DNA from: JANNFX01 sp031380225
GTDB lineage: Bacteria; Pseudomonadota; Alphaproteobacteria; Rhizobiales; Hyphomicrobiaceae
Length of the DNA stretch: 25,744 nt
Assembly: GCA_031380225.1 (NCBI GenBank)
Contig: JANNFX010000022.1
Coordinates: 1 to 25,744, forward strand
Direction: 5' to 3'
This document shows positions 7,137 through 14,972 of the stretch, piece after piece. Numbering within the stretch: position 1 is the first letter of the stretch; every line of letters starts with the position of its first letter. The notes beneath the pieces are model-generated. The model worked only from the letters and a program-made list of their open reading frames with translations. It made no database searches and was not told the DNA's origin. The translations under genes were made by a program, and so were the position numbers.

Positions 7137-8057
7137 TCACGGTTTCGATTTTTGGTGAGGTGCAGAGGAGACTGCTGGAGGCGCCACTTTGGGTGCTGTT
7201 GGAACTGCCTGAGGTGCAGGAGCCGCTTGAGGCACCGGCTTGGCCTCTGGGACGACTGGCGGGGACAAAGGGGCCTCTACTGCGCCCGGCGCTTCCGGAA
7301 CCTCAGTCTCCGGTTCCGCCGCTGGAGCGTCACGCAACTTGCTGCCAACAGCCGGTGCGGTGCTCGACGATACCGCCGGCTTCCAGCTCTTGTTGTACAT
7401 CGCGATCGTGCCCTTGCGGAACGTCAGATGCTGGAACGAGATGAACGGCAAGTTGAGTTCAAATGTCAGTGGTTCGGGATCGGTGCGCAACGCCTTCTCA
7501 ATGATGCCGGGATTGTCGGGTTTGGCAGTTTGCAATGCCAGCGTGAAGCGATAATCGCCCTTTTCGTCGACAACAAATGGCAGCGGCTCATCCATCGGAT
7601 AAAACCGAACTGTATCTGTGAACGTTCCGTGTCCGGGAATGGAGAGCGGCGCGAATGACCGGTTCAAGGTATTGTCGTCGCGCGGATACTCGCCAAGAAA
7701 TGCGCTATGAAACCGTGCTGATTTGCGATCCGACTGAGCGCGCAAATTTTCAACGTGAAGTTCCATATTCAAAACAGTGCCGGACTGCGCGCCGTCGTTG
7801 GCGATGGTGATTGGCACGTTAAAAACATCGCTGTCGCCGTCGCGCGCATAATGGATCATAGGCGGCACATAGACGGCCAGATTTGCGGTCTTGAGCGAGG
7901 ACTCGTAATAGGAGAGACCAGAAAACAATAGCGCAATACCGGACACAACTGTCGCGAACAGGCCGCCGTGACCTCTGGCCTCCGCGAACTGCCCCGGTCC
8001 AAAGTCCGGCTGCCGCTGCGGCGCTCCCGGCCTTATCGCCATTGTGGCCCCCGACAT
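7137..8057 (-). CDS. Membrane-anchored protein of unknown function with Pro/Ala-rich tail
   Basis: I do not recognise this family. With the ATG at 8057 (GGGA eight bases upstream; ATG 8042 is an alternative) it has 306 residues. One hydrophobic segment near residues 30-50 (FATVVSGIALLFSGLSYY) suggests an inner-membrane anchor with the rest in the periplasm. The central part, about 60-215, looks like a beta-rich domain: VPITIANDGAQSGTVLNMELHV reads like an immunoglobulin-like or cohesin-type fold, which is a guess. The last 80 residues are a run of Pro, Ala, Val and Glu, likely disordered. It is the first gene of a two-gene unit with the double-PqiA protein, nine bases apart, which hints at a role in the cell envelope. 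Confidence 0.75.
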   Translation of the reverse strand: MSGATMAIRPGAPQRQPDFGPGQFAEARGHGGLFATVVSGIALLFSGLSYYESSLKTANLAVYVPPMIHYARDGDSDVFNVPITIANDGAQSGTVLNMELHVENLRAQSDRKSARFHSAFLGEYPRDDNTLNRSFAPLSIPGHGTFTDTVRFYPMDEPLPFVVDEKGDYRFTLALQTAKPDNPGIIEKALRTDPEPLTFELNLPFISFQHLTFRKGTIAMYNKSWKPAVSSSTAPAVGSKLRDAPAAEPETEVPEAPGAVEAPLSPPVVPEAKPVPQAAPAPQAVPTAPKVAPPAVSSAPHQKSKP

Positions 8058-8262
8058 CAAATTAATCCCAAAATCAGGCTGCCCTAGGTGCCGGTCTGTT
8101 TGCGGCAATCGTGGGGCGGCTGGCGTTGAGGGTTACTGACCAGTTTGATTTCTGCCGGTTGCGCCGCATCACGAACCGTGTTGAGGGGCGGAATTCAGGC
8201 ACCACTTTTGGACATCAATAATTGAGCCCTCAAAGCAAAAAAGTTTTTTTGACGTTGAATGG

Positions 8263-9426
8263 TCACTGCGGATCAATCGAAATGCTGAGCTGCGAGCCGT
8301 CACTCGTCATGGCGCAAGAGAGCCCTTTGAGTCGCTCACCACAGTCCTTTATTTCAAGCTCATCTCCAAGAGCTCGCTCCCCGTCTGGAGACGAAGCATC
8401 AAAATCGAGGGTCAATTTCTTTTCCAAATTATGCTTTCCACGGATCAAAATATCCGCAATTCTGACGCCAATTTTGCCTAGCTTTTCCGGCGGCAATTCG
8501 AGACTGCTGAGCGCCGCACTGGTCTTGTCCACCCGATCCTGCAAAACGGTGTCGTTCGATGCCACGGGAATGTTTTCCTGAGGCAGCGGATACGTTTTCA
8601 TAACCAGCTGTTTGTCGATTTCGGAAATCGCATTATTTTCAGGAATATAACATGGCGATTGCTTTCCGTTTTTGAAGAATTTCTCCGGCAATGCGTAGTG
8701 CATAATCGATGTCTTATCGTAGGGCGTTGTAATCCAATTTGAGCGTGGCCCGGCAACCAGAGCCTTCATATTGCGATCAACTTTTTCCTTGGGCCAGCCC
8801 ATGCCTCTGTACAAATACTCCCAATCGAACTCTGCATCGCAACCTGACGCTGCGCTCTGATGTTCGTGTTCGAATCCGATGGCGTGACCAACCTCGTGCA
8901 AGATCAAGCGTTTGAACTTGGTCAGATCGTAGCTGTCCAGGGGACCCAACGCTGCATAGCCGATGTTCAGTGAAGCCCCACTTGGGGCATATTTCAGCGA
9001 GTCCGTTCCGACATATGACCAGCTGCTGGTGCCGGAAAATGAAACCCGGATGTCACTAAGCTGCGCGCTGTCACACGTCCGAAACGTTGGAGGCGAGCCG
9101 AAATCAGCACTCAGCGTGGTGCCGTCGAACCAACCCTTTGAGGTTGCCGCGAACATGGCACGGCGGTCATCAGAGCCGTTGCGAAAGCAGACATTCAATA
9201 TCTTGCCGGCTGGCCAAAGCTTGTATCCGTCGAGCAACCCTCGCACGGTTTCGGCATCGTCACCGAACTCGCTGTCCAAACTCTCTTCGTCCGGCGCCAC
9301 AGTGACATCCGGTTTTACAATCGTATCACCTTCGAGGCCCATGTCGTGCGCGGTGCCGATGGAAATATTGAGGCACAGGGCCAAAACTACAATCAGAATG
9401 TGCATCAGAAATTTGTTGGAACACAT
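8263..9426 (-). CDS. Secreted astacin-like zinc metalloprotease
   Basis: The 387-residue protein starts with a signal peptide (MCSNKFLMHILIVVLALCL, cleavage probably near ALCLNISIGTA-HD). The zinc site HEVGHAIGFEHEH at about 177-189 fits the astacin/metzincin consensus HExxHxxGxxHE. About 60 residues further, TSIMHYA supplies the Met-turn with the SxMHY form typical of astacins, so the catalytic domain looks intact. After the protease domain a tail of about 100 residues has no motif I know and carries two Cys. The ATG at 9426 follows a G-rich GGGGGGAG by two bases, which is close; a TTG at 9438 would be in frame. Export to the periplasm or medium is expected. The substrate is unknown, and no dedicated secretion genes are adjacent. 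Confidence 0.85.
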   Translation of the reverse strand: MCSNKFLMHILIVVLALCLNISIGTAHDMGLEGDTIVKPDVTVAPDEESLDSEFGDDAETVRGLLDGYKLWPAGKILNVCFRNGSDDRRAMFAATSKGWFDGTTLSADFGSPPTFRTCDSAQLSDIRVSFSGTSSWSYVGTDSLKYAPSGASLNIGYAALGPLDSYDLTKFKRLILHEVGHAIGFEHEHQSAASGCDAEFDWEYLYRGMGWPKEKVDRNMKALVAGPRSNWITTPYDKTSIMHYALPEKFFKNGKQSPCYIPENNAISEIDKQLVMKTYPLPQENIPVASNDTVLQDRVDKTSAALSSLELPPEKLGKIGVRIADILIRGKHNLEKKLTLDFDASSPDGERALGDELEIKDCGERLKGLSCAMTSDGSQLSISIDPQ

Positions 9427-9608
9427 AACTCCCCCCAACCCCGTTCTGCACGGGGCATAAATTTATCCCTGACTTGAAGCCCGAGCGATTGCCGGATCGG
9501 CATTAGAAGTAATGTGAATTGGCCGCCGCGCAACGCTCAATTGCGACGAGACTGCGGTGACTTTACGAGATTATGCGTGCTCGCATCGAAGCCGTCAATA
9601 CGTCACCC

Positions 9609-9634
9609 CGACGATCATCAAGTCGTGATCGTCG
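9609..9634 (+). repeat. Perfect 9-bp inverted repeat followed by a short T-run
   Basis: CGACGATCA (9609-9617) is exactly complementary to TGATCGTCG (9626-9634) around an 8-base loop; TTTTT follows at 9640-9644. It could be an operator, or the terminator of a small RNA read from the preceding 200 bases. No plus-strand protein gene ends here. Confidence 0.5.
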
Positions 9635-9690
9635 AGTCATTTTTCGAAGTTGCCGCCCTGCGCGACCGAGAACGCGCCGCCGACTCTATT

Positions 9691-9784
9691 TTTTGCGCAT
9701 GGCGACTCGCGTGCCGAGAGGCGCGACCACTTGGGAGTCCCCTTGCGGGAGCCTCCATGTTATTTTGCGCATGGCGACTCGCGT
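9691..9784 (+). repeat. Two exact copies of a 22-base direct repeat
   Basis: The same 22 bases, beginning TTTTGCGCATGGCGACTCGC, occur at 9691-9712 and 9763-9784, start to start 72 bases apart. Both are followed by G/C-rich sequence (GCCGAG, TGCGCGAG), and a related CATGCGCA lies at 9801-9808. A period of 72 keeps the reading frame. It looks like a fragment of a dispersed intergenic repeat family rather than a gene. Confidence 0.7.
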
Positions 9785-9919
9785 TGCGCGAGCCGGCCGC
9801 CATGCGCACTCCACCACCCCAACCCCCACCTTCCTCAATCCCGCCGATGCTGATATGGCTTTCACGATGAATTGCGTTGCGGTGCAATACGGCGTCGCGC
9901 CACCGAAAGCTTGACCCAC

Positions 9920-12625
9920 ATGGCCAAAGCGGTTGCCCCTGCAGCGCCGAAACGAGTTTACGTGTTCACGGCCGGCCAAACCGACGGCCACGCCCGGCTG
10001 ACGGCTGAACTCGGCAGCAAGGGCGCCAACCTGGCTGAGATGGCGCGCATCGGGCTGCCGGTGCCACCTGGATTTACAATCACTACTTCCGTCTGCCGCG
10101 ATTTCTTGGAAGCCGGTGAGCCGGCGCTTGATCCCGTCAAGCCTGAAGCGCACGCCGCCATGTCGGCCGTTTCAAAAGCCATGGGGTCCGTTTTCGGCGA
10201 TCCGGATAATCCATTGCTGGTGGCGGTGAGATCCGGTGCCCGCGCCTCGATGCCCGGCATGATGGATACGATCCTTAATCTTGGCCTTAACGACGAGACG
10301 GTGAAAGGCCTGGCCAAGCGCTCGGGCAGCGAACGGTTTGCTTATGACACGTACCGCCGCTTCATTCAGATGTATGCGAGCGTGGTGTTGGGGATCGACA
10401 GCGGCGTGTTTGCCGACCTGCTCGACAACTACAAAAATCTCAAAGGTCTGGCGTTCGATAACGATCTGACAGGCGCGGACTGGAAAGCCATCGTCGAGGA
10501 TTTCAAAGAAGCCGTCGCTCACAATCTCGACCGGCCGTTTCCGGCCAACGTCAATGACCAGCTGTGGGGCGCGATCGCGGCCGTGTTCCGGTCGTGGCAG
10601 AACCCGCGCGCCGAAACATACCGCCAGATGCATGACATCCCGGCCGAGTGGGGCACCGCCGTCACCGTGCAAGCCATGGTGTTCGGAAATCTTGGCGAGA
10701 CGAGTGCAACCGGCGTCGCCTTCACGCGCAATCCGTCAACGGGCACGCCCGAACTCTACGGCGAGTTTCTGTTGAATGCACAGGGCGAAGATGTGGTCGC
10801 CGGCATCCGCACGCCACAGCAATTGACGGAAGCCGGACGCCTGTCGGTGGCCGACACGTTACCGTCGCTTGAAACGTTGATGCCACGGACGTTCTCCGAA
10901 TTGTCGTCGCTGCTGCGTTCGCTCGAACGGCGCTATCGCGATATGCAGGATATCGAATTCACAATCCAGAACGGCAAAGTCTACCTGCTGCAAACGCGGG
11001 CCGGAAAACGCACCGCCGAAGCCGCGATCCGGATCGCCGTTGATTTGGCGCATGAGAACATCCACAGCCGCGACGATGCCGTGTTGGCGATTGATGCCGC
11101 GTCGCTTGGACAATTGCTGCATCCAACCATCGACCCCAATGCCGGCCGCGAAGTGCTGACAACCGGGCTGCCGGCCTCGCCGGGTGCGGCGTTTGGAGAG
11201 ATCGTTTTTGAGGCGGCGCAAGCACAATCACTCAAATCGCAGGGCCGTACCGCAATCCTTGTTCGGGTTGAGACCAGCCCCGAAGACATTCAAGGCATGC
11301 TAGCTTCTGCTGGAATTTTGACAGCGCGTGGCGGCATGACCAGTCACGCGGCCGTCGTCGCGCGCGGCATGGGGCTGCCTTGCATCTCGGGCGCGGGCGC
11401 GCTGCGCATCGATAGCAAAGCAGGTGAAATGCGAGTTGGGACGCGGGTTCTCAAAGCCGGTGATCTGATCACCATTGATGGTTCCTCAGGCCAGGTCTTG
11501 AATGGCCGCGTCACGTTAAAGCAACCCAAATTATCGCCGGAGTTCGCCGAACTTATCGGCTGGGCTGATAAAACGCGCCGCCTCAAGGTGCGCGCCAACG
11601 CCGATACGCCGCGTGATGCGCGACAGGCCCGCGAACTTGGCGCGGAAGGAATAGGTCTCTGCCGCACGGAACATATGTTCTTCGATGCCGAACGCATCAG
11701 CACCATGCGCGAAATGATCTGCGCTTCCGATGAACGCGGGCGGCGCACGGCGCTGGCTAAAATCTTGCCGATGCAGCGTGCGGACTTTACCGAGCTATTC
11801 GAAATTATGGGTGATCTGCCGGTCACGATCCGGTTGCTCGATCCGCCGTTGCATGAATTCCTGCCGCGATTGGAGAGCGAACTTGAAGGCGTCGCAACCG
11901 CACTCAACATGCCGCTCGCCAAGCTCAAGACCCGCGTCGCTGAGCTGTCCGAAGTCAACCCGATGCTGGGCTTCCGTGGTTGCCGCGTCGCCGTTCGCTA
12001 TCCCGAGATTGCTGAAATGCAGGCGCGCGCCATTTTCGAAGCCTGCGTTGCGATCAAGAAAACCGGCCAGCGCTGCCCGGTGCCGGAAATCATGGTGCCG
12101 TTTGTCGCCTTCCGGCGCGAACTGGATTTGGTCGCAGCCGTCATTCGCGCTACCGCTGCAAAAGTAGAAGCTGAAACCGGCAAAAAGTTCGACTACGAAA
12201 TCGGTACCATGATCGAGTTGCCGCGCGCGGCCTTGCGCGCCGAAGACATTGTCAGCGGTGACGATGGGGCGGCGTTCATTTCATTCGGCACCAACGACCT
12301 GACACAAACAGCGCTCGGCCTGTCACGCGACGATGCCTCGCCCATCCTCAATACCTACGCAGGGCGTGGGATTTTTGAACGCGATCCGTTCGTCTCAATC
12401 GACCGGATTGGCGTTGGCGAGTTAGTACGCATCGGTATTCAACGCGGCCGTGCTGTTAAGCCGGGACTGAAGACTGGTATTTGCGGTGAACATGGCGGCG
12501 ACCCAGCGTCGGTGGCGTTTTTTGAAGCCGCCGGCCTCGATTATGTATCGTGCTCGCCGTTCCGCATCCCGATCGCGCGCTTAGCGGCGGCCCAAGCGGT
12601 CATCCGGGCAAAACACGGCGGATAG
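9920..12625 (+). CDS. ppdK: Pyruvate, phosphate dikinase
   Basis: The enzyme reversibly interconverts pyruvate, ATP and phosphate with phosphoenolpyruvate, AMP and pyrophosphate. In a phototroph or C1 utiliser it can feed gluconeogenesis. The 901 residues match the family length. They show the N-terminal ATP-grasp domain (LGSKGANLAEM, then SGARASMPGMMDTILNLGLN), the swivelling phospho-His domain GGMTSHAAVVARGMG with catalytic His476 and the regulatory-type Thr474, and the C-terminal TIM barrel with LCRTEHMFF, SFGTNDLTQTALGLSRDDA and ICGEHGGDP (Cys855). The start at 9920 (MAKAVAP) fits the family N-terminus better than any further upstream; its Shine-Dalgarno is weak (GAAAG). It stands alone and converges on the helicase gene. 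Confidence 0.97.
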   Translation: MAKAVAPAAPKRVYVFTAGQTDGHARLTAELGSKGANLAEMARIGLPVPPGFTITTSVCRDFLEAGEPALDPVKPEAHAAMSAVSKAMGSVFGDPDNPLLVAVRSGARASMPGMMDTILNLGLNDETVKGLAKRSGSERFAYDTYRRFIQMYASVVLGIDSGVFADLLDNYKNLKGLAFDNDLTGADWKAIVEDFKEAVAHNLDRPFPANVNDQLWGAIAAVFRSWQNPRAETYRQMHDIPAEWGTAVTVQAMVFGNLGETSATGVAFTRNPSTGTPELYGEFLLNAQGEDVVAGIRTPQQLTEAGRLSVADTLPSLETLMPRTFSELSSLLRSLERRYRDMQDIEFTIQNGKVYLLQTRAGKRTAEAAIRIAVDLAHENIHSRDDAVLAIDAASLGQLLHPTIDPNAGREVLTTGLPASPGAAFGEIVFEAAQAQSLKSQGRTAILVRVETSPEDIQGMLASAGILTARGGMTSHAAVVARGMGLPCISGAGALRIDSKAGEMRVGTRVLKAGDLITIDGSSGQVLNGRVTLKQPKLSPEFAELIGWADKTRRLKVRANADTPRDARQARELGAEGIGLCRTEHMFFDAERISTMREMICASDERGRRTALAKILPMQRADFTELFEIMGDLPVTIRLLDPPLHEFLPRLESELEGVATALNMPLAKLKTRVAELSEVNPMLGFRGCRVAVRYPEIAEMQARAIFEACVAIKKTGQRCPVPEIMVPFVAFRRELDLVAAVIRATAAKVEAETGKKFDYEIGTMIELPRAALRAEDIVSGDDGAAFISFGTNDLTQTALGLSRDDASPILNTYAGRGIFERDPFVSIDRIGVGELVRIGIQRGRAVKPGLKTGICGEHGGDPASVAFFEAAGLDYVSCSPFRIPIARLAAAQAVIRAKHGG

Positions 12626-12626
12626 C

Positions 12627-12680
12627 TAGAGCCCTTCGGGCCCAAATGAAACCGGTTCCATTTGAGCCGGAAGGGCTCTA
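12627..12680. repeat. 54-base palindromic element after ppdK
   Basis: The ends TAGAGCCCTTC (12627-12637) and GAAGGGCTCTA (12670-12680) form an 11-bp perfect stem. A second inner palindrome, CAAATG to CATTTG around AACCGGTT, lies between 12643 and 12664. The architecture (AGAGC...GCTCT ends with an AACCGGTT core) resembles dispersed palindromic repeats seen in many Rhizobiales. It begins one base after the ppdK stop codon and lacks a T-run, so it may act as an mRNA-stabilising or termination structure. Confidence 0.6.
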
Positions 12681-12682
12681 AG

Positions 12683-12705
12683 AGGAGCCGCATGAAGCGG
12701 CTCCT
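12683..12705. terminator. Hairpin between convergent ppdK and the helicase
   Basis: AGGAGCCGC (12683-12691) pairs perfectly with GCGGCTCCT (12697-12705) around ATGAA. With no T-run on either side it is an imperfect intrinsic terminator, but its position between two convergent stop codons suggests it serves both genes. Confidence 0.6.
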
Positions 12706-12718
12706 GTCGTTAGCGTGG

Positions 12719-14635
12719 TCAGTCGTTCGCGGGCGTCACAGGACGCGTTGGCCGGCGCATGAACGCGGGCACGTCTCCAGCAAACGAGTTCGGACCATTA
12801 CCTGATTGCGCGGCTCGCTCGCGCGGCTGAGCGTTCGCGGCTGGCGGCCGGTCGGGTCGCACTGGTTCTGAACGCTGCCGGTCAGGACGGACCGGCTCTG
12901 ATCGCGGACGAGCTGGCGGCTGTTGATCGGCGCGCGGCTGACGCTGCTGCGGCTGAGTTTGCCGGTCACGCTGTGGCTGCTGATCATTGCTGGCAACGCG
13001 AGGCTGCGGTTGGTCCGTGCGGGGCGGCCGGGGCTGTTGCACTTGACGCTCGCCGCGACCACGGCCGTTGCCACGTCCCTCGTTGCGGTTGCTTTGAGGA
13101 CGTGCCTGGTTCTGATCAGGCCGTTGATCGGTCCGTTCCATGCGCTCAGCATGGACTTCGCCCGGCAGAATTTCAGGCGCGAAGTTCGCGTCGGGTTGTG
13201 TATCCCGGCGCAACTCGCCGCGAAGCGCATCACCGCCGCGCGGACGATCATTCCGCTCGGGCCGTGCTGGACGGTCTGGGCGTTGCGGCCGTTCGGGACG
13301 CGGCTGTTGTTCCGATCGTGCATGCTGCTCTGATCTCTCAGGGCGCGCTGGCCGGTCCGGGCGTTGCGCTCGGCCTGCGCCTTCTCGGCCACGTGGCACC
13401 GGACGTCCGCCACGGCCACCCTTGCGGCGGCCGGCACTATCAAAGTCTTCTTCCGTTGGTCCCTCGCCGGCCCACGTGGCAGGATGGCCCAACATCTTTT
13501 CGATGTCTTTAAGTTGCTTCAGATCTTCGCTGGTCACAATCGACTGCGCCGAACCTTCTTTGCCCGCGCGGCCCGTGCGGCCGATGCGATGGACATAGTC
13601 ATCGCTGTCACGCGGTAGATCGAAGTTAAACACGTGGCTGACATCGGGGATATCAAGCCCGCGCGCAGCAACGTCACTGGCCGCCAAGAATTTGATTTCA
13701 CCCGAGCGGAAGCCATCCAAGGTTTCGGTGCGGCTCTTCTGATCCATATCGCCATGCAAGGCTCCCGCGTTGAAGCCGTGCTTTTTGAGCGACTTCAAAA
13801 GTATCGCAACGTCGCTCTTGCGATTGCAGAAGATGATTGCGTTGCGAACGGTTTCACCGCGCAGCAACAGCCTCAACAAATCGCGCTTGGCGAAATCCTG
13901 ACCATCAGCGCAGAAATGGAATGTCTGCGTAATGGTCTTTGCCGCCGTCGCTGGCTTCGCCGCTTCGATGCGGATCGGATCTTTCAAGAACGTCTCGACC
14001 AGGCGTGTAATTTCTGGCGGCATTGTCGCCGAGAAAAACAGCGTCTGGCGCCGCGGTGGCAACAGCTTGCAGATCTTTTCAATGTCTGGAATGAAGCCCA
14101 TGTCTAGCATGCGGTCGGCTTCATCGATGACCAGGATTTCGACGCCCATCAACATGATGCGGCCGCGTCCGAAATGATCGAGCAGGCGGCCTGGCGTCGC
14201 GATCAGAACGTCAACGCCGCGGTCAAGCTTCTTGACTTGATCGTCCATCGATACGCCGCCAATCAACAGCGCCAGTTCGAGCTTGTGATTGACACCATAC
14301 TTCTCGAAATTCTGCGCCACCTGGGCGGCGAGTTCGCGGGTCGGTGCCAAGATCAACGAGCGCGGCATGCGGGCGCGAGCCCGGCCGGTTTCAAGCCGCG
14401 AGATCATTGGCAGCACGAAAGACGCGGTCTTGCCGGTGCCGGTCTGAGCAATTCCAAGAACGTCTTTGCCAGTCAGTGCGACGGGGATTGCGGAAGCTTG
14501 GATCGGGGTCGGCTTGGTATAGCCAGAAGCGGCGATGGCGGCTTCGAGTTTGGCGCCAAGGCCAAGTTGCGAGAACGTGATTTCAGTATCAGGTGTCTCG
14601 GTTGGGCCAGCTGTCTGGCCGTGTGTTTCGCTCAA
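12719..14635 (-). CDS. DEAD-box ATP-dependent RNA helicase, RhlE-like, with long disordered tail
   Basis: The protein unwinds RNA duplexes at the cost of ATP, in roles such as ribosome assembly or mRNA turnover. All core motifs are visible (numbered from 14635): Q motif KPTPIQ (about 41-46), AQTGTGKT (63-70), PTRELA, TPGR, DEAD (171-174), SAT (202-204), ARGLDIPDV (324-332) and HRIGRTGR (349-356). The last 240 residues are almost only Arg, Gln, Pro, Gly, Asp and Ser, a basic disordered RNA-binding tail. No ATG start exists; the TTG at 14635 has GGAG nine bases upstream, while the TTG at 14650 does not. The G/C-rich repetitive coding of the tail produces many false open frames on the other strand. 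Confidence 0.92.
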   Translation of the reverse strand: MSETHGQTAGPTETPDTEITFSQLGLGAKLEAAIAASGYTKPTPIQASAIPVALTGKDVLGIAQTGTGKTASFVLPMISRLETGRARARMPRSLILAPTRELAAQVAQNFEKYGVNHKLELALLIGGVSMDDQVKKLDRGVDVLIATPGRLLDHFGRGRIMLMGVEILVIDEADRMLDMGFIPDIEKICKLLPPRRQTLFFSATMPPEITRLVETFLKDPIRIEAAKPATAAKTITQTFHFCADGQDFAKRDLLRLLLRGETVRNAIIFCNRKSDVAILLKSLKKHGFNAGALHGDMDQKSRTETLDGFRSGEIKFLAASDVAARGLDIPDVSHVFNFDLPRDSDDYVHRIGRTGRAGKEGSAQSIVTSEDLKQLKDIEKMLGHPATWAGEGPTEEDFDSAGRRKGGRGGRPVPRGREGAGRAQRPDRPARPERSEQHARSEQQPRPERPQRPDRPARPERNDRPRGGDALRGELRRDTQPDANFAPEILPGEVHAERMERTDQRPDQNQARPQSNRNEGRGNGRGRGERQVQQPRPPRTDQPQPRVASNDQQPQRDRQTQPQQRQPRADQQPPARPRSEPVRPDRQRSEPVRPDRPPAANAQPRERAAQSGNGPNSFAGDVPAFMRRPTRPVTPAND

Positions 14636-14972
14636 CAGCGAGGTCTCCAAATTGCGTTTGAGGGGCGCGCAACCGTGCCGCCGGAAGTTCCAGCGGGAAG
14701 GGTTTAGCAGCGGCAGAACGCAGGGAGTTTGAGAGCCTTTAAAGGGCCAAACAGGAAATAACGTTAGCGATCAAAAACCGTAAATCAAAACGGCTCCCTG
14801 CGATCAGCTGGCGTCGGGTTGCCACGTTTCGGCCGGGAAAGCAATTCGGAACCCCTCAGGCCGGCCAAAGCGCTATGCGATTTAACGCAGCATGTGGCCA
14901 ATAGGGTCAAAAAAGCAGCTGGGGCCAGTCCGGACCCAGCTGCTTTTCGCTAACAGTTACAGGAGCTTATTC
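14636..14972. other. Non-coding stretch between the helicase start and the aquaporin end
   Basis: Both flanking genes are on the minus strand. Apart from the aquaporin terminator at 14909-14947, this stretch must hold the helicase promoter and leader, but no motif is clear enough to name. No open frame with a ribosome site was found. Confidence 0.5.
14909..14947 (-). terminator. Rho-independent terminator of the aquaporin gene
   Basis: AAAAGCAGCTGGG (14911-14923) pairs over 13 bases with CCCAGCTGCTTTT (14935-14947). Read on the minus strand the hairpin ends in six T, 25 bases after the aquaporin stop codon. It could also act weakly on the plus strand. Confidence 0.9.

Larger units (their letters stand above)
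9427..9919. other. 493-base non-coding stretch with repeats between the protease and ppdK
   Basis: No convincing gene is present: the open frames here lack ribosome sites and overlap one another on both strands. The stretch holds the divergent start regions of the protease (minus) and ppdK (plus), an inverted repeat at 9609-9634 and a 22-base direct repeat at 9691 and 9763, described separately. Confidence 0.6.

Noticed and set aside
8229..8252. A/T-run inverted repeat near the end of the protease gene as a terminator
   Set aside because: The stem is only A-T pairs and has no GC-rich part; it overlaps a region too weak to call.
9691..9784. CRISPR array
   Set aside because: Only two repeat copies, no third repeat with a matching spacer length, and no cas genes.
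9514..9914. Several overlapping open frames upstream of ppdK
   Set aside because: They overlap one another on both strands, have no ribosome sites, and their protein repeats merely translate the 22-base DNA repeat.
9872..9919. Upstream extension of ppdK
   Set aside because: The extra 16 residues do not look like the family N-terminus, which begins with MAKAVAP at 9920.
12736..13618. Long open frames on both strands across the helicase tail
   Set aside because: They are by-products of the biased G/C-rich coding for Arg/Gln/Pro/Gly repeats in the helicase C-terminus.
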